13,118 bases of DNA from UBA7328 sp002471345 (GTDB lineage: Bacteria > Bacteroidota > Bacteroidia > Chitinophagales > Saprospiraceae): contig CAXGOB010000106.1 of assembly GCA_964011275.1 (NCBI GenBank), forward strand, positions 1-13,118, written 5' to 3'. This document shows, piece by piece, positions 1 to 7,033 of the stretch; position 1 is the first letter of the stretch; every line of letters starts with the position of its first letter. The notes under the pieces were generated by a model. It was not told the DNA's origin. It did not search any database and saw only the letters and a program-made list of their open reading frames with translations. The position numbers and the translations under genes were made by a program.

Positions 1-2
1 GG

Positions 3-356
3 TTCTTTATTGATCATGATATCGATGAACCAACTCCTGATCATTCTACATTCTGCAAATCAAGAAAACGTATTCCTATAGAAGTTTTCCAAGAGGGGTT
101 TGATTATGATCCAATACCTTATACTTACACATGTTCAGAAGGACAAAAATTTGAATATTGACAATCTGAAAAATTAGGTGGATATTATAATAACAGATCC
201 TTATCCAAAAAGAAACAATGTGATAAATGCCCAGCTAAAATATCATGTGTAGGAAAAAGAGGCTATTAAAAAAGTAGGAGTATAATCGCTCAAACAATAG
301 AAAATGAATAAATTAGAGATCACTGTAAAACTGAATAATTAGTGTATAAAATCCGC
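3..356 (+). pseudogene. IS1182-like transposase remnant, internally deleted
   Basis: Reading from base 3 gives a peptide beginning FFIDHDIDEPTPDHSTFCKS, which resembles the N-terminal 'DxPxPDHSTxxKxRKR' region of IS1182-family transposases. After about 33 residues it jumps directly to 'GFDYDPIPYTYTCSEGQKF' and a cysteine pattern CDKCPAKISC, which belong to the C-terminal third of the same family. The catalytic middle of the protein is therefore missing, by roughly 200 or more residues. The frame is broken by TGA at 159-161 and TAA at 267-269. Past 269 the same frame still reads plausibly (TIENE, LVYKIR) with more stops, so decay extends to about 356. The left end lies outside the window. No terminal inverted repeat is identifiable. 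The family assignment is from memory of conserved motifs; the inactivation is seen directly. Confidence 0.75.
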
Positions 357-409
357 TAGGATTCATGCACAAGACCGTTATGGTGTAAATAATTAGGTCA
401 AGCCGAAAT

Positions 410-805
410 ATGAAAAATATATCTGGAATAGATGAAAACGGTAATCCGAAAAATGGCCCATTTCAGCTGTTCTTCAAGAACGGCCTCATCTCTTGCCAAG
501 GTGAATTCAAGAATGGTAAGAAATCAGGAGAATGGAAGTACTTTCTCAATAATGGCCAGATGCAGTCCTCCGGCTGCTACAAAGATGGAAAGATTTCTGG
601 TCAATGGGAATGGTTTTACAAGACTGGCTATCCAAGGGGAATAGGTGGCTTCGACGAAGAAGAGCAAAAGCATGGTCTATGGAAGCGATACCATACCAAT
701 GGTCAACTTTGGGACGAAGGGCGCTTCGAACACGGCAAGAAAAAGGGCACATGGAAAGTCTATGATGAGGCTGGCAAGCTCCTAAAATCACAAGATTTTA
801 AATAG
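410..805 (+). CDS. MORN_2-type repeat protein (YwqK-like)
   Basis: A 131-residue protein made almost entirely of about five repeats of roughly 24 residues with the pattern 'W-x-(Y/F)-x-x-x-G-x-(L/M)-x-x-x-G-x-(F/Y)-x-x-G-K-x-x-G' (for example EWKYFLNNGQMQSSGCYKDG and LWKRYHTNGQLWDEGRFEHG). This is the MORN_2 repeat, which folds into beta-hairpin solenoids. Many such proteins are labelled 'YwqK family antitoxin' by automatic pipelines; no toxin partner is seen here, so I do not accept that role. There is no signal peptide or membrane segment, so it is probably cytoplasmic. The ATG lies just after the decayed transposase and no clear ribosome binding site precedes it. The gene looks richer in G+C (TGCCAAGG, CTCCGGCTGC) than its AT-rich surroundings, hinting at separate origin. 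The exact function is unknown. Confidence 0.8.
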   Translation: MKNISGIDENGNPKNGPFQLFFKNGLISCQGEFKNGKKSGEWKYFLNNGQMQSSGCYKDGKISGQWEWFYKTGYPRGIGGFDEEEQKHGLWKRYHTNGQLWDEGRFEHGKKKGTWKVYDEAGKLLKSQDFK

Positions 806-883
806 TATGGAGGATGCCTGTGGAATTTCTGAAGGTACAGTATGCCCAAATCTTATTTGAGCTCGACTCATAACAATCAAATC

Positions 884-913
884 ATAAATAAAGCGCAATG
901 CGCTCTTATTTAT
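884..913 (+). terminator. Stem-loop after the MORN-like gene, possible terminator
   Basis: ATAAATAA-AGCGC, a 3-base loop AAT, then GCGCT-C-TTATTTAT forms a stem of about 13 base pairs with one bulged base. It lies about 80 bases past the stop of the MORN-like gene and 58 bases before the DinB-type gene. The A-rich left arm and T-rich right arm would let it work in either direction. There is no long T run after the stem, so terminator activity is inferred only. Confidence 0.4.
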
Positions 914-970
914 TCATAGCTTCAGCTGTCATGTAAAATCACAGTAAGACTAAATAAAAAGTTACAATAC

Positions 971-1507
971 ATGAAATTTCCAATAAAAGATGAATATTAT
1001 CCTGGTTATCAACCATATATTGACCTTGTCAAAAATGAGAACTTTTATGAGCAATTTGACAATGTCACAAATGAAACAATTCATTTATTTAAGTCCATCA
1101 GTATAGATCAACTGAATTATAAATATGCTGAAAACAAATGGACGATAAAAGAAGTCCTCATGCATATAATAGATACTGAAAGGGGTTTTTCCTATAGGGC
1201 AATAGTTTGTTTGCGAAATGATAATAAAACACCATTATATGGAATGAACGAAGACCTTTATGCTAAAAATGTAGATGTTTCAACTAGAGATATTGAAAGC
1301 ATGCTTGAGGAATTTAAAATAGTGAGAAAGGGATTTAGAATTCTATTTGAAAACTGCACAGATGAACAAGCCTCATTTTTAGGAAATGGAGTAGATTACG
1401 AAATCTCAGCAAGAGCTTTAGGATATATTTCCATTGGACATACTAAGCACCATTTAAACGTAATAAGGAATAAATATTTAAACAGTCGAAAAAACAAGAA
1501 CACCTGA
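971..1507 (+). CDS. DinB-superfamily putative metal-binding protein
   Basis: A 178-residue protein of the DinB/YfiT-like four-helix fold (DinB_2 type). The pattern is classic: 'KWTIKEVLMHIIDTERGFSYRA' at about residues 56-77, carrying His65, and 'GHTKHHLNVIRNKYL' near the C-terminus with His157 and His161 spaced i/i+4. These three histidines match the usual divalent-metal triad of the superfamily. Members include bacillithiol- or mycothiol-dependent S-transferases and maleylpyruvate isomerase-like enzymes, plus many damage- or stress-linked proteins with no known substrate. Nothing here indicates which applies. It has no signal peptide and is probably cytoplasmic. The length is normal for the family. 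The start ATG follows an A-rich stretch (AAAAAGTTACAATAC) with no clear Shine-Dalgarno, as is usual for Bacteroidota. It stands alone, about 300 bases from the next gene. Confidence 0.88.
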   Translation: MKFPIKDEYYPGYQPYIDLVKNENFYEQFDNVTNETIHLFKSISIDQLNYKYAENKWTIKEVLMHIIDTERGFSYRAIVCLRNDNKTPLYGMNEDLYAKNVDVSTRDIESMLEEFKIVRKGFRILFENCTDEQASFLGNGVDYEISARALGYISIGHTKHHLNVIRNKYLNSRKNKNT

Positions 1508-1808
1508 CAAATGACGATGATGGTCTATCTCTTCCTCTGGTCGAGAAACGCAACATTTCATTTATACGTTAGCCTTCATCAAAATGGTCAATAAAGAAAA
1601 ATTAAAATAAATGAGAATAGCCAAATACATAATTCTAATAGGCTTGGTGCTTTTGGCATAGACAGCTATCATCAGCGAACAATGAAGCAAGGGTGATATT
1701 ATGAGTATTGCTCATTCTTTTCTTTGGTTAGGGCGGCGAATCCATTTCCCGATCTGCTTCGTTAAAAAGAGGAATTGGAACAAGAGAAACTCTATTTTTT
1801 AAAAATAA
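1508..1808. other. Intergenic stretch with a signal-peptide-like stub
   Basis: No complete gene is visible. At 1611-1661 an ATG after TTAAAATAA opens a 16-residue reading frame, MRIAKYIILIGLVLLA, then stops at TAG. It looks like the first half of a signal peptide or membrane helix and may be the stump of a lost gene, but 16 residues are too few to identify a family. A further frame of 33 codons from about 1700 resembles no family I know. An imperfect inverted pair (GATGATGG near 1515, CCTTCATC near 1572) flanks the first 70 bases. Nothing else is supported. Confidence 0.35.
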
Positions 1809-2462
1809 ATGCAACGAGTGTATAAATCGAGAGAGTTCTGGGATAAGGCTTCAAAAAATTATGATAAAACAGAGGAGCGCTTTGAATACATTCATAATAA
1901 GTCAAGGGAAAAAACAAAAATGTATCTCAAGAGCAGTGATATTGTTTTGGATTATGGGTGTGGGACAGGCACATCGTCTTGTGAATTTGCTAATCAAGTG
2001 AAAGAGATTCATGCTATAGATATATCATACAAAATGATTGAAATTGCAGAGAAAAAAGCGGCGGTTAGTAAAATTGAAAATGTAAATTTCATACAAACTG
2101 ATATTTCTGATAAAAGATTAAAGAAAGAATCATTTGATGTGATTTTGGCCTTCAATATGTTGCATACAGTATCTAACCCACAGAACGTCCTGCGAAGGAT
2201 ATTTGAATTATTAAAACCTAAGGGGTTATTTATTTCTGTAACACCTTGCTTAGGTGGAAAGATGTCATTTTTTATAACTATCCAGATTCTGCTTGTTCAG
2301 ATATTATGTAAAATAGGAATAATCCCTATTCCTATAAGAAGACTTAAAAGCTCTGAATTAGATGTTTTATTAGCAAATGGAAATTTTCAGGCTATTGATA
2401 CAGAAAAATTTTATAAAGGAGCATCAAGTTATTTTATTGCCGCAAAGAAAAAGAGTGCCTAA
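1809..2462 (+). CDS. Class I SAM-dependent methyltransferase
   Basis: A 217-residue protein with the Methyltransf_11/25 type Rossmann core. Motif I is VLDYGCGTG (residues 46-54), binding S-adenosylmethionine. An acidic residue at the end of strand 2 (HAIDIS, Asp71) should contact the ribose. 'FIQTDIS' (about 94-100) is the adenine-side motif, 'FDVILAFNMLHTV' (109-121) is motif II, and 'LLKPKGLFISV' (about 134-144) is motif III. The N-terminal 'REFWDKASKNYDKTEE' is typical of UbiE/BioC-like methyltransferases acting on small molecules. The segment at about 150-175 (SFFITIQILLVQILCKIGII) is strongly hydrophobic and could cap the active site or contact a membrane or lipid-like substrate. The substrate cannot be told from sequence. 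It is a single gene with long gaps on both sides; ATG 1809 follows AAAAATAA. Confidence 0.88.
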   Translation: MQRVYKSREFWDKASKNYDKTEERFEYIHNKSREKTKMYLKSSDIVLDYGCGTGTSSCEFANQVKEIHAIDISYKMIEIAEKKAAVSKIENVNFIQTDISDKRLKKESFDVILAFNMLHTVSNPQNVLRRIFELLKPKGLFISVTPCLGGKMSFFITIQILLVQILCKIGIIPIPIRRLKSSELDVLLANGNFQAIDTEKFYKGASSYFIAAKKKSA

Positions 2463-2500
2463 TGAGAAACGACGAAGCATAATATGGGTTAGATGTTTAG

Positions 2501-2518
2501 TGAGAGCAAAAGCTCTCA
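2501..2518 (+). repeat. Perfect 7-bp hairpin
   Basis: TGAGAGC-AAAA-GCTCTCA is a perfect 7-bp stem with a four-base loop, 38 bases past the methyltransferase stop. It could slow or end transcription, but no T run follows, so it is not a standard intrinsic terminator. Confidence 0.5.
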
Positions 2519-2524
2519 TCGCCA

Positions 2525-2556
2525 CATGCTTGGGGCCCATTGTGATGCAAAGCATG
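2525..2556 (+). repeat. 7-bp inverted repeat with 18-base loop
   Basis: CATGCTT (2525-2531) pairs with AAGCATG (2550-2556) around an 18-base loop that itself holds GGGGCCC. It lies only six bases after the preceding hairpin, so the two together form a structured 3' region behind the methyltransferase gene. The role is unknown. Confidence 0.4.
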
Positions 2557-2946
2557 AATGTTATTTAACGCAGTTTTATCCATCTTTTTGTCTCATATGC
2601 TACATCTACTCAACCGATTCAAACTAAACCAAATCTCCAAAGGAAAAATCAAATCCTCCAAGTTCTACACTTTAGGGAAAACCATCTGGTGATGAATCTA
2701 TTCAAAAGTTAAGGCTCAATGGTCTTTACAAACGATATATCACATACCTCTAAATAGTTACTTGAAAGAGCTTTGCAAGTCCTATGCTATAGTAAATATT
2801 TAATATGTTCTGAGCAGGTCTAATATCTGGACGTTAGCGTCAATATTATTTGTCCAAGATGCTCATCGCTAAAATCATGCTATTTGCTAACTAGAAAAAA
2901 TGACAATCTCAACTCCGAATTTACCTTTTGTTATATTCAGGGCCAT

Positions 2947-3894
2947 ATGAATGAATTTTTCAGATCGATCATTTTGCAAAGAACAGGAGCTACTTCTTTA
3001 TTTGAAAAAGAGATGATCCAGGAATTGTGGAGTGGGTATGGGAAAATAATACGAGTCACATTGGAGAATGCTTCTGTAGATAGTGTAGTGATAAAACACG
3101 TACAGATGCCCATAAATAAGAATCACCCACGCGGATGGAACACTGATATTGGTCATCAACGAAAGGTTAAGTCATACAAGGTAGAAACTACATGGTACGA
3201 ACTCTACAGTAAAAACAGTATTGCTCGTCTTCCTCAATGTCTAGCCATTGAGACGAAAGATGATGAAGTGCTGATGGTAATGGAGGATTTGAATGAAGCA
3301 GGTTATCACTTACGTAAGAGTTTTGTGACATGGGATGAAATAGCTGAGTGTTTGGCATGGTTGGCTCAATTTCATGCAAGTTACTTGGGGGAAACTCCAG
3401 TAGGACTTTGGGAAGTGGGTACCTATTGGAATTTGGAGACTAGACCACAGGAATTAGCCATATTGGAAGATCAAAAATTGAGAGAGGCTGCTCCTATAAT
3501 TGATGAAAAGCTAAATAGATGTGAATACAAAACGTTTGTCCATGGTGATGCTAAATTGGCGAACTTCTGTTTTAAAGAAAGTGGACAGGTTGGTGGATTA
3601 GACTTTCAGTATGTAGGTGGGGGTTGTGGAATAAAAGATGTAGCTTACTTTATAGGAAGCTGTATGAACGAAAGTGAGTGTGAACGTCTTGAAGCAAAAG
3701 TCCTAGATACCTATTTTGAATGTTTACAAAATGAAATGAAGGAAAGAAATGAAGCCCTAGAAACTGAATGGCGTTCTCTATATCGGGTAGCCTGGGCTGA
3801 TTTTCATCGCTTCCTAAAAGGGTGGAGCCCCAGTCACTGGAAGATCAATAGTTATAGTGAACGCATAACAGCAGAAGTGATCAATAACCTATAG
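2947..3894 (+). CDS. APH/ecdysteroid-kinase-like small-molecule phosphotransferase
   Basis: A 315-residue protein kinase-like-fold enzyme of the APH/choline kinase/EcKL (CHK, DUF1679) group. Numbered from ATG 2947: the ATP-anchoring lysine is in VVIKHV (Lys50); the hinge is VMEDL (112-116); the catalytic loop is HGDAKLANF (199-207) with Asp201 as base and Asn206 as metal ligand; the metal-binding DFQ is at 219-221, followed by 'GIKDVAYFIG'. The HGD...N...DFQ...DVAYFI arrangement is most like the EcKL/CHK subgroup, which phosphorylates hydroxyl groups of small molecules; the substrate is unknown. An upstream TTG (2884) keeps the frame open for 21 more residues, but these look like poorly conserved leader sequence. 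The stop is followed two bases later by the ATG of the phosphatase, so the two are probably one transcript. Confidence 0.85.
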   Translation: MNEFFRSIILQRTGATSLFEKEMIQELWSGYGKIIRVTLENASVDSVVIKHVQMPINKNHPRGWNTDIGHQRKVKSYKVETTWYELYSKNSIARLPQCLAIETKDDEVLMVMEDLNEAGYHLRKSFVTWDEIAECLAWLAQFHASYLGETPVGLWEVGTYWNLETRPQELAILEDQKLREAAPIIDEKLNRCEYKTFVHGDAKLANFCFKESGQVGGLDFQYVGGGCGIKDVAYFIGSCMNESECERLEAKVLDTYFECLQNEMKERNEALETEWRSLYRVAWADFHRFLKGWSPSHWKINSYSERITAEVINNL

Positions 3895-3896
3895 AA

Positions 3897-4724
3897 ATGG
3901 ATCTATTACATCTTAACGAAATAGCCATCAAGGCAGCCCATTCAGCTGGAAAAATCATTCAGCATTATATGAATGATGAGGTAAAAGTAAAGAGAAAGAA
4001 AGGAGGGGTAAGCTATGCTTCACAGGTCGTGACAGCAGTAGATTTAGAATGCGAAAAAATAATTCTTTCTCATCTACTTCCTACTTGTGAAGAATTTGAT
4101 TTAGCACTTTTATCAGAAGAGACCGAAGATGATGGTTGTCGATTCGAAAAAGACTTTTTTTGGTGCGTTGACCCGATGGACGGAACACTTGCATTTATAA
4201 AAGGGCAAGCCGGTTTTGCTGTATCAATTGCTTTAATCGCCAAAGACGGGACACCGTATATTGGAGTTGTATTTGACCCCAGTACGGATATTTTGTACCA
4301 TGCAATAAAAGAAAATGGGGCCTTTAAGAATGGTAGCCCATGGATAATTAAGCATAAAAATGACCATTTAACCTATGTGACAGATCGGAATCTAAAAGAT
4401 ACACCATGTGCAACAACAATAGAAAACCTGCTTCATGAACATGTAAAGAAATTAAGTTTGAATGGGGTATCAGAATTAGCTGGAGCAGGCTCAGTATTGA
4501 ATGGCATCCTTGTACTAGAAAATGGCCCAGCATGTATGCTAAAGCTTCCGAAAAAAGAAAACGGTGGTGGAAGCATATGGGACTTCGCTGCTACGGCGTG
4601 TATATACCAAGAATTGGGATTACCAGTAACGGATTTTAAGGGCGGAAGATTAGACTTGAATAGAAAGGATGGCACTTTTATGAATCAAGAAGGCATCTTT
4701 TATGCTAATTTAATTAAAAGATAA
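3897..4724 (+). CDS. Inositol monophosphatase/CysQ-family phosphatase
   Basis: A 275-residue member of the lithium-sensitive, Mg-dependent phosphatase superfamily (IMPase, FBPase, CysQ/PAP phosphatase, HisN). The three signature blocks are present: LLSEET (71-76) with metal ligand Glu74 or Glu75; WCVDPMDGTLAFI (89-101) with Asp92, Asp95, Gly96 and Thr97; and IWDFAATACI (227-236) with Asp229. Length is typical. The Glu-Glu-Thr form and 'DPMDGTLAFIKG' suggest a substrate other than plain inositol phosphate, and CysQ-like 3'(2'),5'-bisphosphate nucleotidase is possible but not proven. It follows the kinase gene after a two-base gap, which indicates translational coupling, and it may remove the phosphate the kinase adds or act on a related metabolite. 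The product is cytoplasmic, with no signal peptide. Confidence 0.85.
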   Translation: MDLLHLNEIAIKAAHSAGKIIQHYMNDEVKVKRKKGGVSYASQVVTAVDLECEKIILSHLLPTCEEFDLALLSEETEDDGCRFEKDFFWCVDPMDGTLAFIKGQAGFAVSIALIAKDGTPYIGVVFDPSTDILYHAIKENGAFKNGSPWIIKHKNDHLTYVTDRNLKDTPCATTIENLLHEHVKKLSLNGVSELAGAGSVLNGILVLENGPACMLKLPKKENGGGSIWDFAATACIYQELGLPVTDFKGGRLDLNRKDGTFMNQEGIFYANLIKR

Positions 4725-4728
4725 AAAG

Positions 4729-4821
4729 GGAGATTTAGCCAGCTTTTTAAGTCTGTTTTTAATTATTTCGGTATTTGTCGCATTTGGAGAAGAATTCTTG
4801 TTTAGTGGGTATTACATGAAG
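4729..4821 (+). pseudogene. CPBP-family (CAAX-type) membrane protease fragment
   Basis: In the frame 4714-4878 a membrane segment (FLSLFLIISVFVAFGEEFLF) leads into GEEFLFSGYYMK. This resembles motif 1 of CPBP/Abi-family intramembrane proteases, 'EExxxR' followed by Gly-Tyr. The diagnostic arginine is replaced by serine (AGT at 4804-4806). There is no start codon, and after the lysine at 4819-4821 the sequence no longer resembles the family, ending at TAA 4876-4878. It is thus a fragment of about 30 residues of a lost gene. It begins five bases after the phosphatase stop. Family identity rests on one motif plus the hydrophobic context. Confidence 0.55.
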
Positions 4822-5018
4822 GTCAAATCCCAATGTTTCATTTTGACAAGTATTAAAGACCCTTTAAAAAGCCAATAACAAATGGGATAAAACTCAAGAA
4901 ACACCTCATAAATCTGTGTCAAACTCACCCATAATACCCTTTAAATACACCTTCCTGTTTTGAATTCTTACTTTAGTAAAAAAAGCGATTCCTTAAGCCA
5001 GATGTTATCTTGAAAAAA

Positions 5019-6596
5019 ATGAAAAGGGAAAAAAATATCTTCATCCAAGTTTTGATTTCAATCTTTCTTATGATAGGAATAAGTTGTAAGACAGAGGACA
5101 ATAAAAAACCATTGCCAAATATAATAGTCGTCCTTGCAGATGATTTAGGCTTTGGAGATATATCGATATACGATAATAATAATAGAATTAAAACACCCAA
5201 TATCGACAAGATAGCATTAGGGGGGATTAGATTTACTGACGCCCACACCCCATCTTCAGTTTGCACACCTACAAGATATGGGCTTCTTACTGGAAGATAT
5301 AGCTGGAGAAGTAAATTAAAAAGTAGTGTCTTAACAGGAAAATCAAAAGCGTTAATTCCAAATTCTCGAAGCACTTTTGCTTCTGTTTTACAAGGCAAAG
5401 GTTATCATACTGCTTTTATTGGAAAATGGCACTTAGGTTGGGACTGGGCTTTGAAGAATGAAAAAGATGAATCCGGAGAAGGATGGAATGAAAATGATTT
5501 CGTAAACATTGATTATAGTCAGCCTGTAAAGAACACTCCTAATGATTTGGGGTTTAGCTATAGCTACGGGCACTCCGGTTCATTGGACATGGCTCCATAT
5601 GTTTATGTAGAAAATGGTAAAGCAACTGAAATACCCGATACGTCAACAGTTAATATTGGGAAATACTCCTGGTGGAGAAAAGGGCCAACTTCCAAAGACT
5701 TTATTCACGAAGATGTCACACCAAATTTTTTTAGACGGGGAATACAGTATATCAACAAACAGTCAACAGAACCAAATCCTTTTTTACTGTATCTGGCTCT
5801 TCCCTCACCACATACACCCATTTTGCCTACTAAGGAATGGGCTGGTAAAAGTGGATTAAATCCTTATGGAGATTTTATGCTCATGATAGATGATTATATG
5901 GGAAAGCTATTGGCTGCAATTGAAGAGGCAGGTATAGGTGATAACACCATAGTTATATTCACAAGTGACAATGGCTGTTCACCTGCCGCCAAAATTGAAG
6001 AATTGGTAAAAAAAGGGCATTATCCAAACTCCATATTTAGAGGACATAAAGCTGATATTTACGAAGGAGGACATAGGGTTCCATTTATGGTCAAATGGCC
6101 AAATGAGATAAAAAAGAAAAGCGTTTCCAATGAAACTATTTGTCTTACAGACTTGATGGCAACATTTGCGGAATTAGCTAACTATGATTTGAAGGAGAAT
6201 GAAGGTGAAGACAGCTATAGTTTGATGCCAATCTTAAAAGAAAAGGCTTTTTCTTCACCACTTAGAGAAGCAACTGTACATCATTCCATTAATGGAAGTT
6301 TTGCAATTAGAAAAGATAATTGGAAACTGATTATGTGTCCTGGATCTGGAGGATGGAGTTATCCGAGACCAGACGATACCACAGCAATAAATAAATTGCC
6401 GAATACACAATTATATGATTTAGTAAATGACCCCAAAGAATTAAAGAACCTGGAGTCCTCTGAACCAGAAAAAGTAGTAGAACTAAAGTTTCTACTTAGT
6501 CAATATATATCTGAAGGCAGAAGCACTCCTGGTGAACCTCAATCAAACGACGCTATCAATTTTGAATGGAAACAAATTGGATTTATGAGTAAATAA
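5019..6596 (+). CDS. Lipoprotein sulfatase, family S1, Cys-type formylglycine
   Basis: A 525-residue S1 sulfatase of the alkaline phosphatase superfamily. Numbered from ATG 5019: a short signal peptide ends in a lipobox, MIGISC, with Cys23 as lipid anchor. The metal-binding ADDLGFGD has Asp41 and Asp42. The core motif SSVCTPTRYGLLTGR carries Cys82 in C-x-P-x-R, the site converted to formylglycine. GKWHLG has Lys136 and His138; SPHTP has His265; TSDNG has Asp317 and Asn318; 'RGHKADIYEGG' has Lys344. All expected active-site positions are present, so the enzyme should be active once matured. Acidic residues right after the lipid cysteine (CKTED) may direct surface export. It probably removes sulfate esters from a polysaccharide or glycan at the cell envelope; the substrate is unknown. 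TTG 5010 could start three codons earlier. No SusC/SusD or hydrolase neighbours are seen. Confidence 0.93.
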   Translation: MKREKNIFIQVLISIFLMIGISCKTEDNKKPLPNIIVVLADDLGFGDISIYDNNNRIKTPNIDKIALGGIRFTDAHTPSSVCTPTRYGLLTGRYSWRSKLKSSVLTGKSKALIPNSRSTFASVLQGKGYHTAFIGKWHLGWDWALKNEKDESGEGWNENDFVNIDYSQPVKNTPNDLGFSYSYGHSGSLDMAPYVYVENGKATEIPDTSTVNIGKYSWWRKGPTSKDFIHEDVTPNFFRRGIQYINKQSTEPNPFLLYLALPSPHTPILPTKEWAGKSGLNPYGDFMLMIDDYMGKLLAAIEEAGIGDNTIVIFTSDNGCSPAAKIEELVKKGHYPNSIFRGHKADIYEGGHRVPFMVKWPNEIKKKSVSNETICLTDLMATFAELANYDLKENEGEDSYSLMPILKEKAFSSPLREATVHHSINGSFAIRKDNWKLIMCPGSGGWSYPRPDDTTAINKLPNTQLYDLVNDPKELKNLESSEPEKVVELKFLLSQYISEGRSTPGEPQSNDAINFEWKQIGFMSK

Positions 6597-7033
6597 TCTC
6601 ATTAGTGAGAACAAATTATATGATGACAATTTCCACTAAGTCCTTCTACTCTGCACAGCAAAAATTATATGATTTCACTATGCCAAACCAATAACCAATG
6701 ATAAAGTTTTTCACAAAGATTCGTCAAAAGATGTTGATAGGAGTTAAGTTTAGTAATCAATAAATGTCATATCTCATATCCGCCTCAGTACTGGCATATG
6801 GCAAGAGTAAAAACAATCTAATATGAAGAAGAATTTAATCCTATTCTTTACTCTATCTATACTTCTAAGTTGTAACTAAAAAGGGACTAAATTTCAAATA
6901 GATTCTACCAAAGAAAGAGTTGCAATTAATCAATCGATTCTTTAATGGCTATTGTCAATAGGCAATAAGTCATTTAAATCAAGAACAAAATGAAAGAACT
7001 ATTGAGCGTGAACAAATAATCAAAAGGTAATTA
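6597..7033. other. Convergent intergenic region with lipoprotein debris
   Basis: This lies between the convergent sulfatase and leuA genes. Directly after the sulfatase stop, TCTCA-TTAG-TGAGA (6597-6610) makes a small 5-bp hairpin without a T run. The 12-mer AAATTATATGAT occurs at 6613-6624 and again at 6662-6673. From 6823 there is a broken lipoprotein start (separate entry). Near 6946-6963, CTATTG-T-CAATAG is a short palindrome. No functional gene is seen. Confidence 0.4.
6823..6945 (+). pseudogene. Truncated lipoprotein gene stub
   Basis: ATG 6823 opens MKKNLILFFTLSILLSCN, a textbook Bacteroidota lipoprotein signal peptide with lipobox ILLSC, but TAA at 6877-6879 stops it two codons after the cysteine codon begins. 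The same frame then continues for 21 more codons (KGTKFQIDSTKERVAINQ...) to TAA at 6943-6945. That is the kind of charged linker expected after a lipid anchor. One base change at the first stop (such as CAA or AAA to TAA) would explain the break, and later sequence appears scrambled. I cannot identify the lost protein. A chance reading frame is possible, but the signal peptide is well formed. Confidence 0.5.

Larger units (their letters stand above)
2463..2946. other. Intergenic stretch with two adjacent hairpins, no gene
   Basis: No gene is recognisable between the methyltransferase and the kinase. Open frames here are short, such as 32 codons from an ATG near 2600, and resemble nothing I know. 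Two hairpins sit close to the methyltransferase stop and are listed separately. Further on, GGACGTTAGCGTC near 2829-2841 is a near palindrome, and its TGGAC also pairs with GTCCA at 2852-2856. The last 60 bases could be read as extra N-terminal kinase sequence from TTG 2884, but ATG 2947 is preferred. Confidence 0.4.

Noticed and set aside
3..356. Several in-frame TAA/TAG codons fall where glutamine or lysine might stand, suggesting stop-codon reassignment.
   Set aside because: All intact genes in the window lack internal stops and end in TAA, TAG or TGA at the expected family length, so the standard bacterial code holds and the stops reflect decay.
2884..2946. TTG start for the kinase, adding 21 residues.
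   Set aside because: The added residues do not look like the family N-terminus, and ATG 2947 starts directly before the conserved region. It cannot be excluded fully.
410..4724. The same-strand run of unrelated small genes with structured gaps looks like an integron cassette array.
   Set aside because: I looked for attC cores (RYYYAAC...GTTRRRY). Pairs such as ACCTGAC near 1503 with GTTAGCC near 1569, or GCCTAAT at 2456 with GTTAGAT at about 2489, fail to pair properly, and GTTAGC/GCTAAC at 2833/2886 are in the wrong order. No repeated attC-like element is shared between gaps and no integrase is present.
4973..5398. A 141-codon minus-strand frame over the start of the sulfatase gene.
   Set aside because: It overlaps the sulfatase signal peptide and catalytic motif, has no recognisable domain and is the antisense shadow of that gene.
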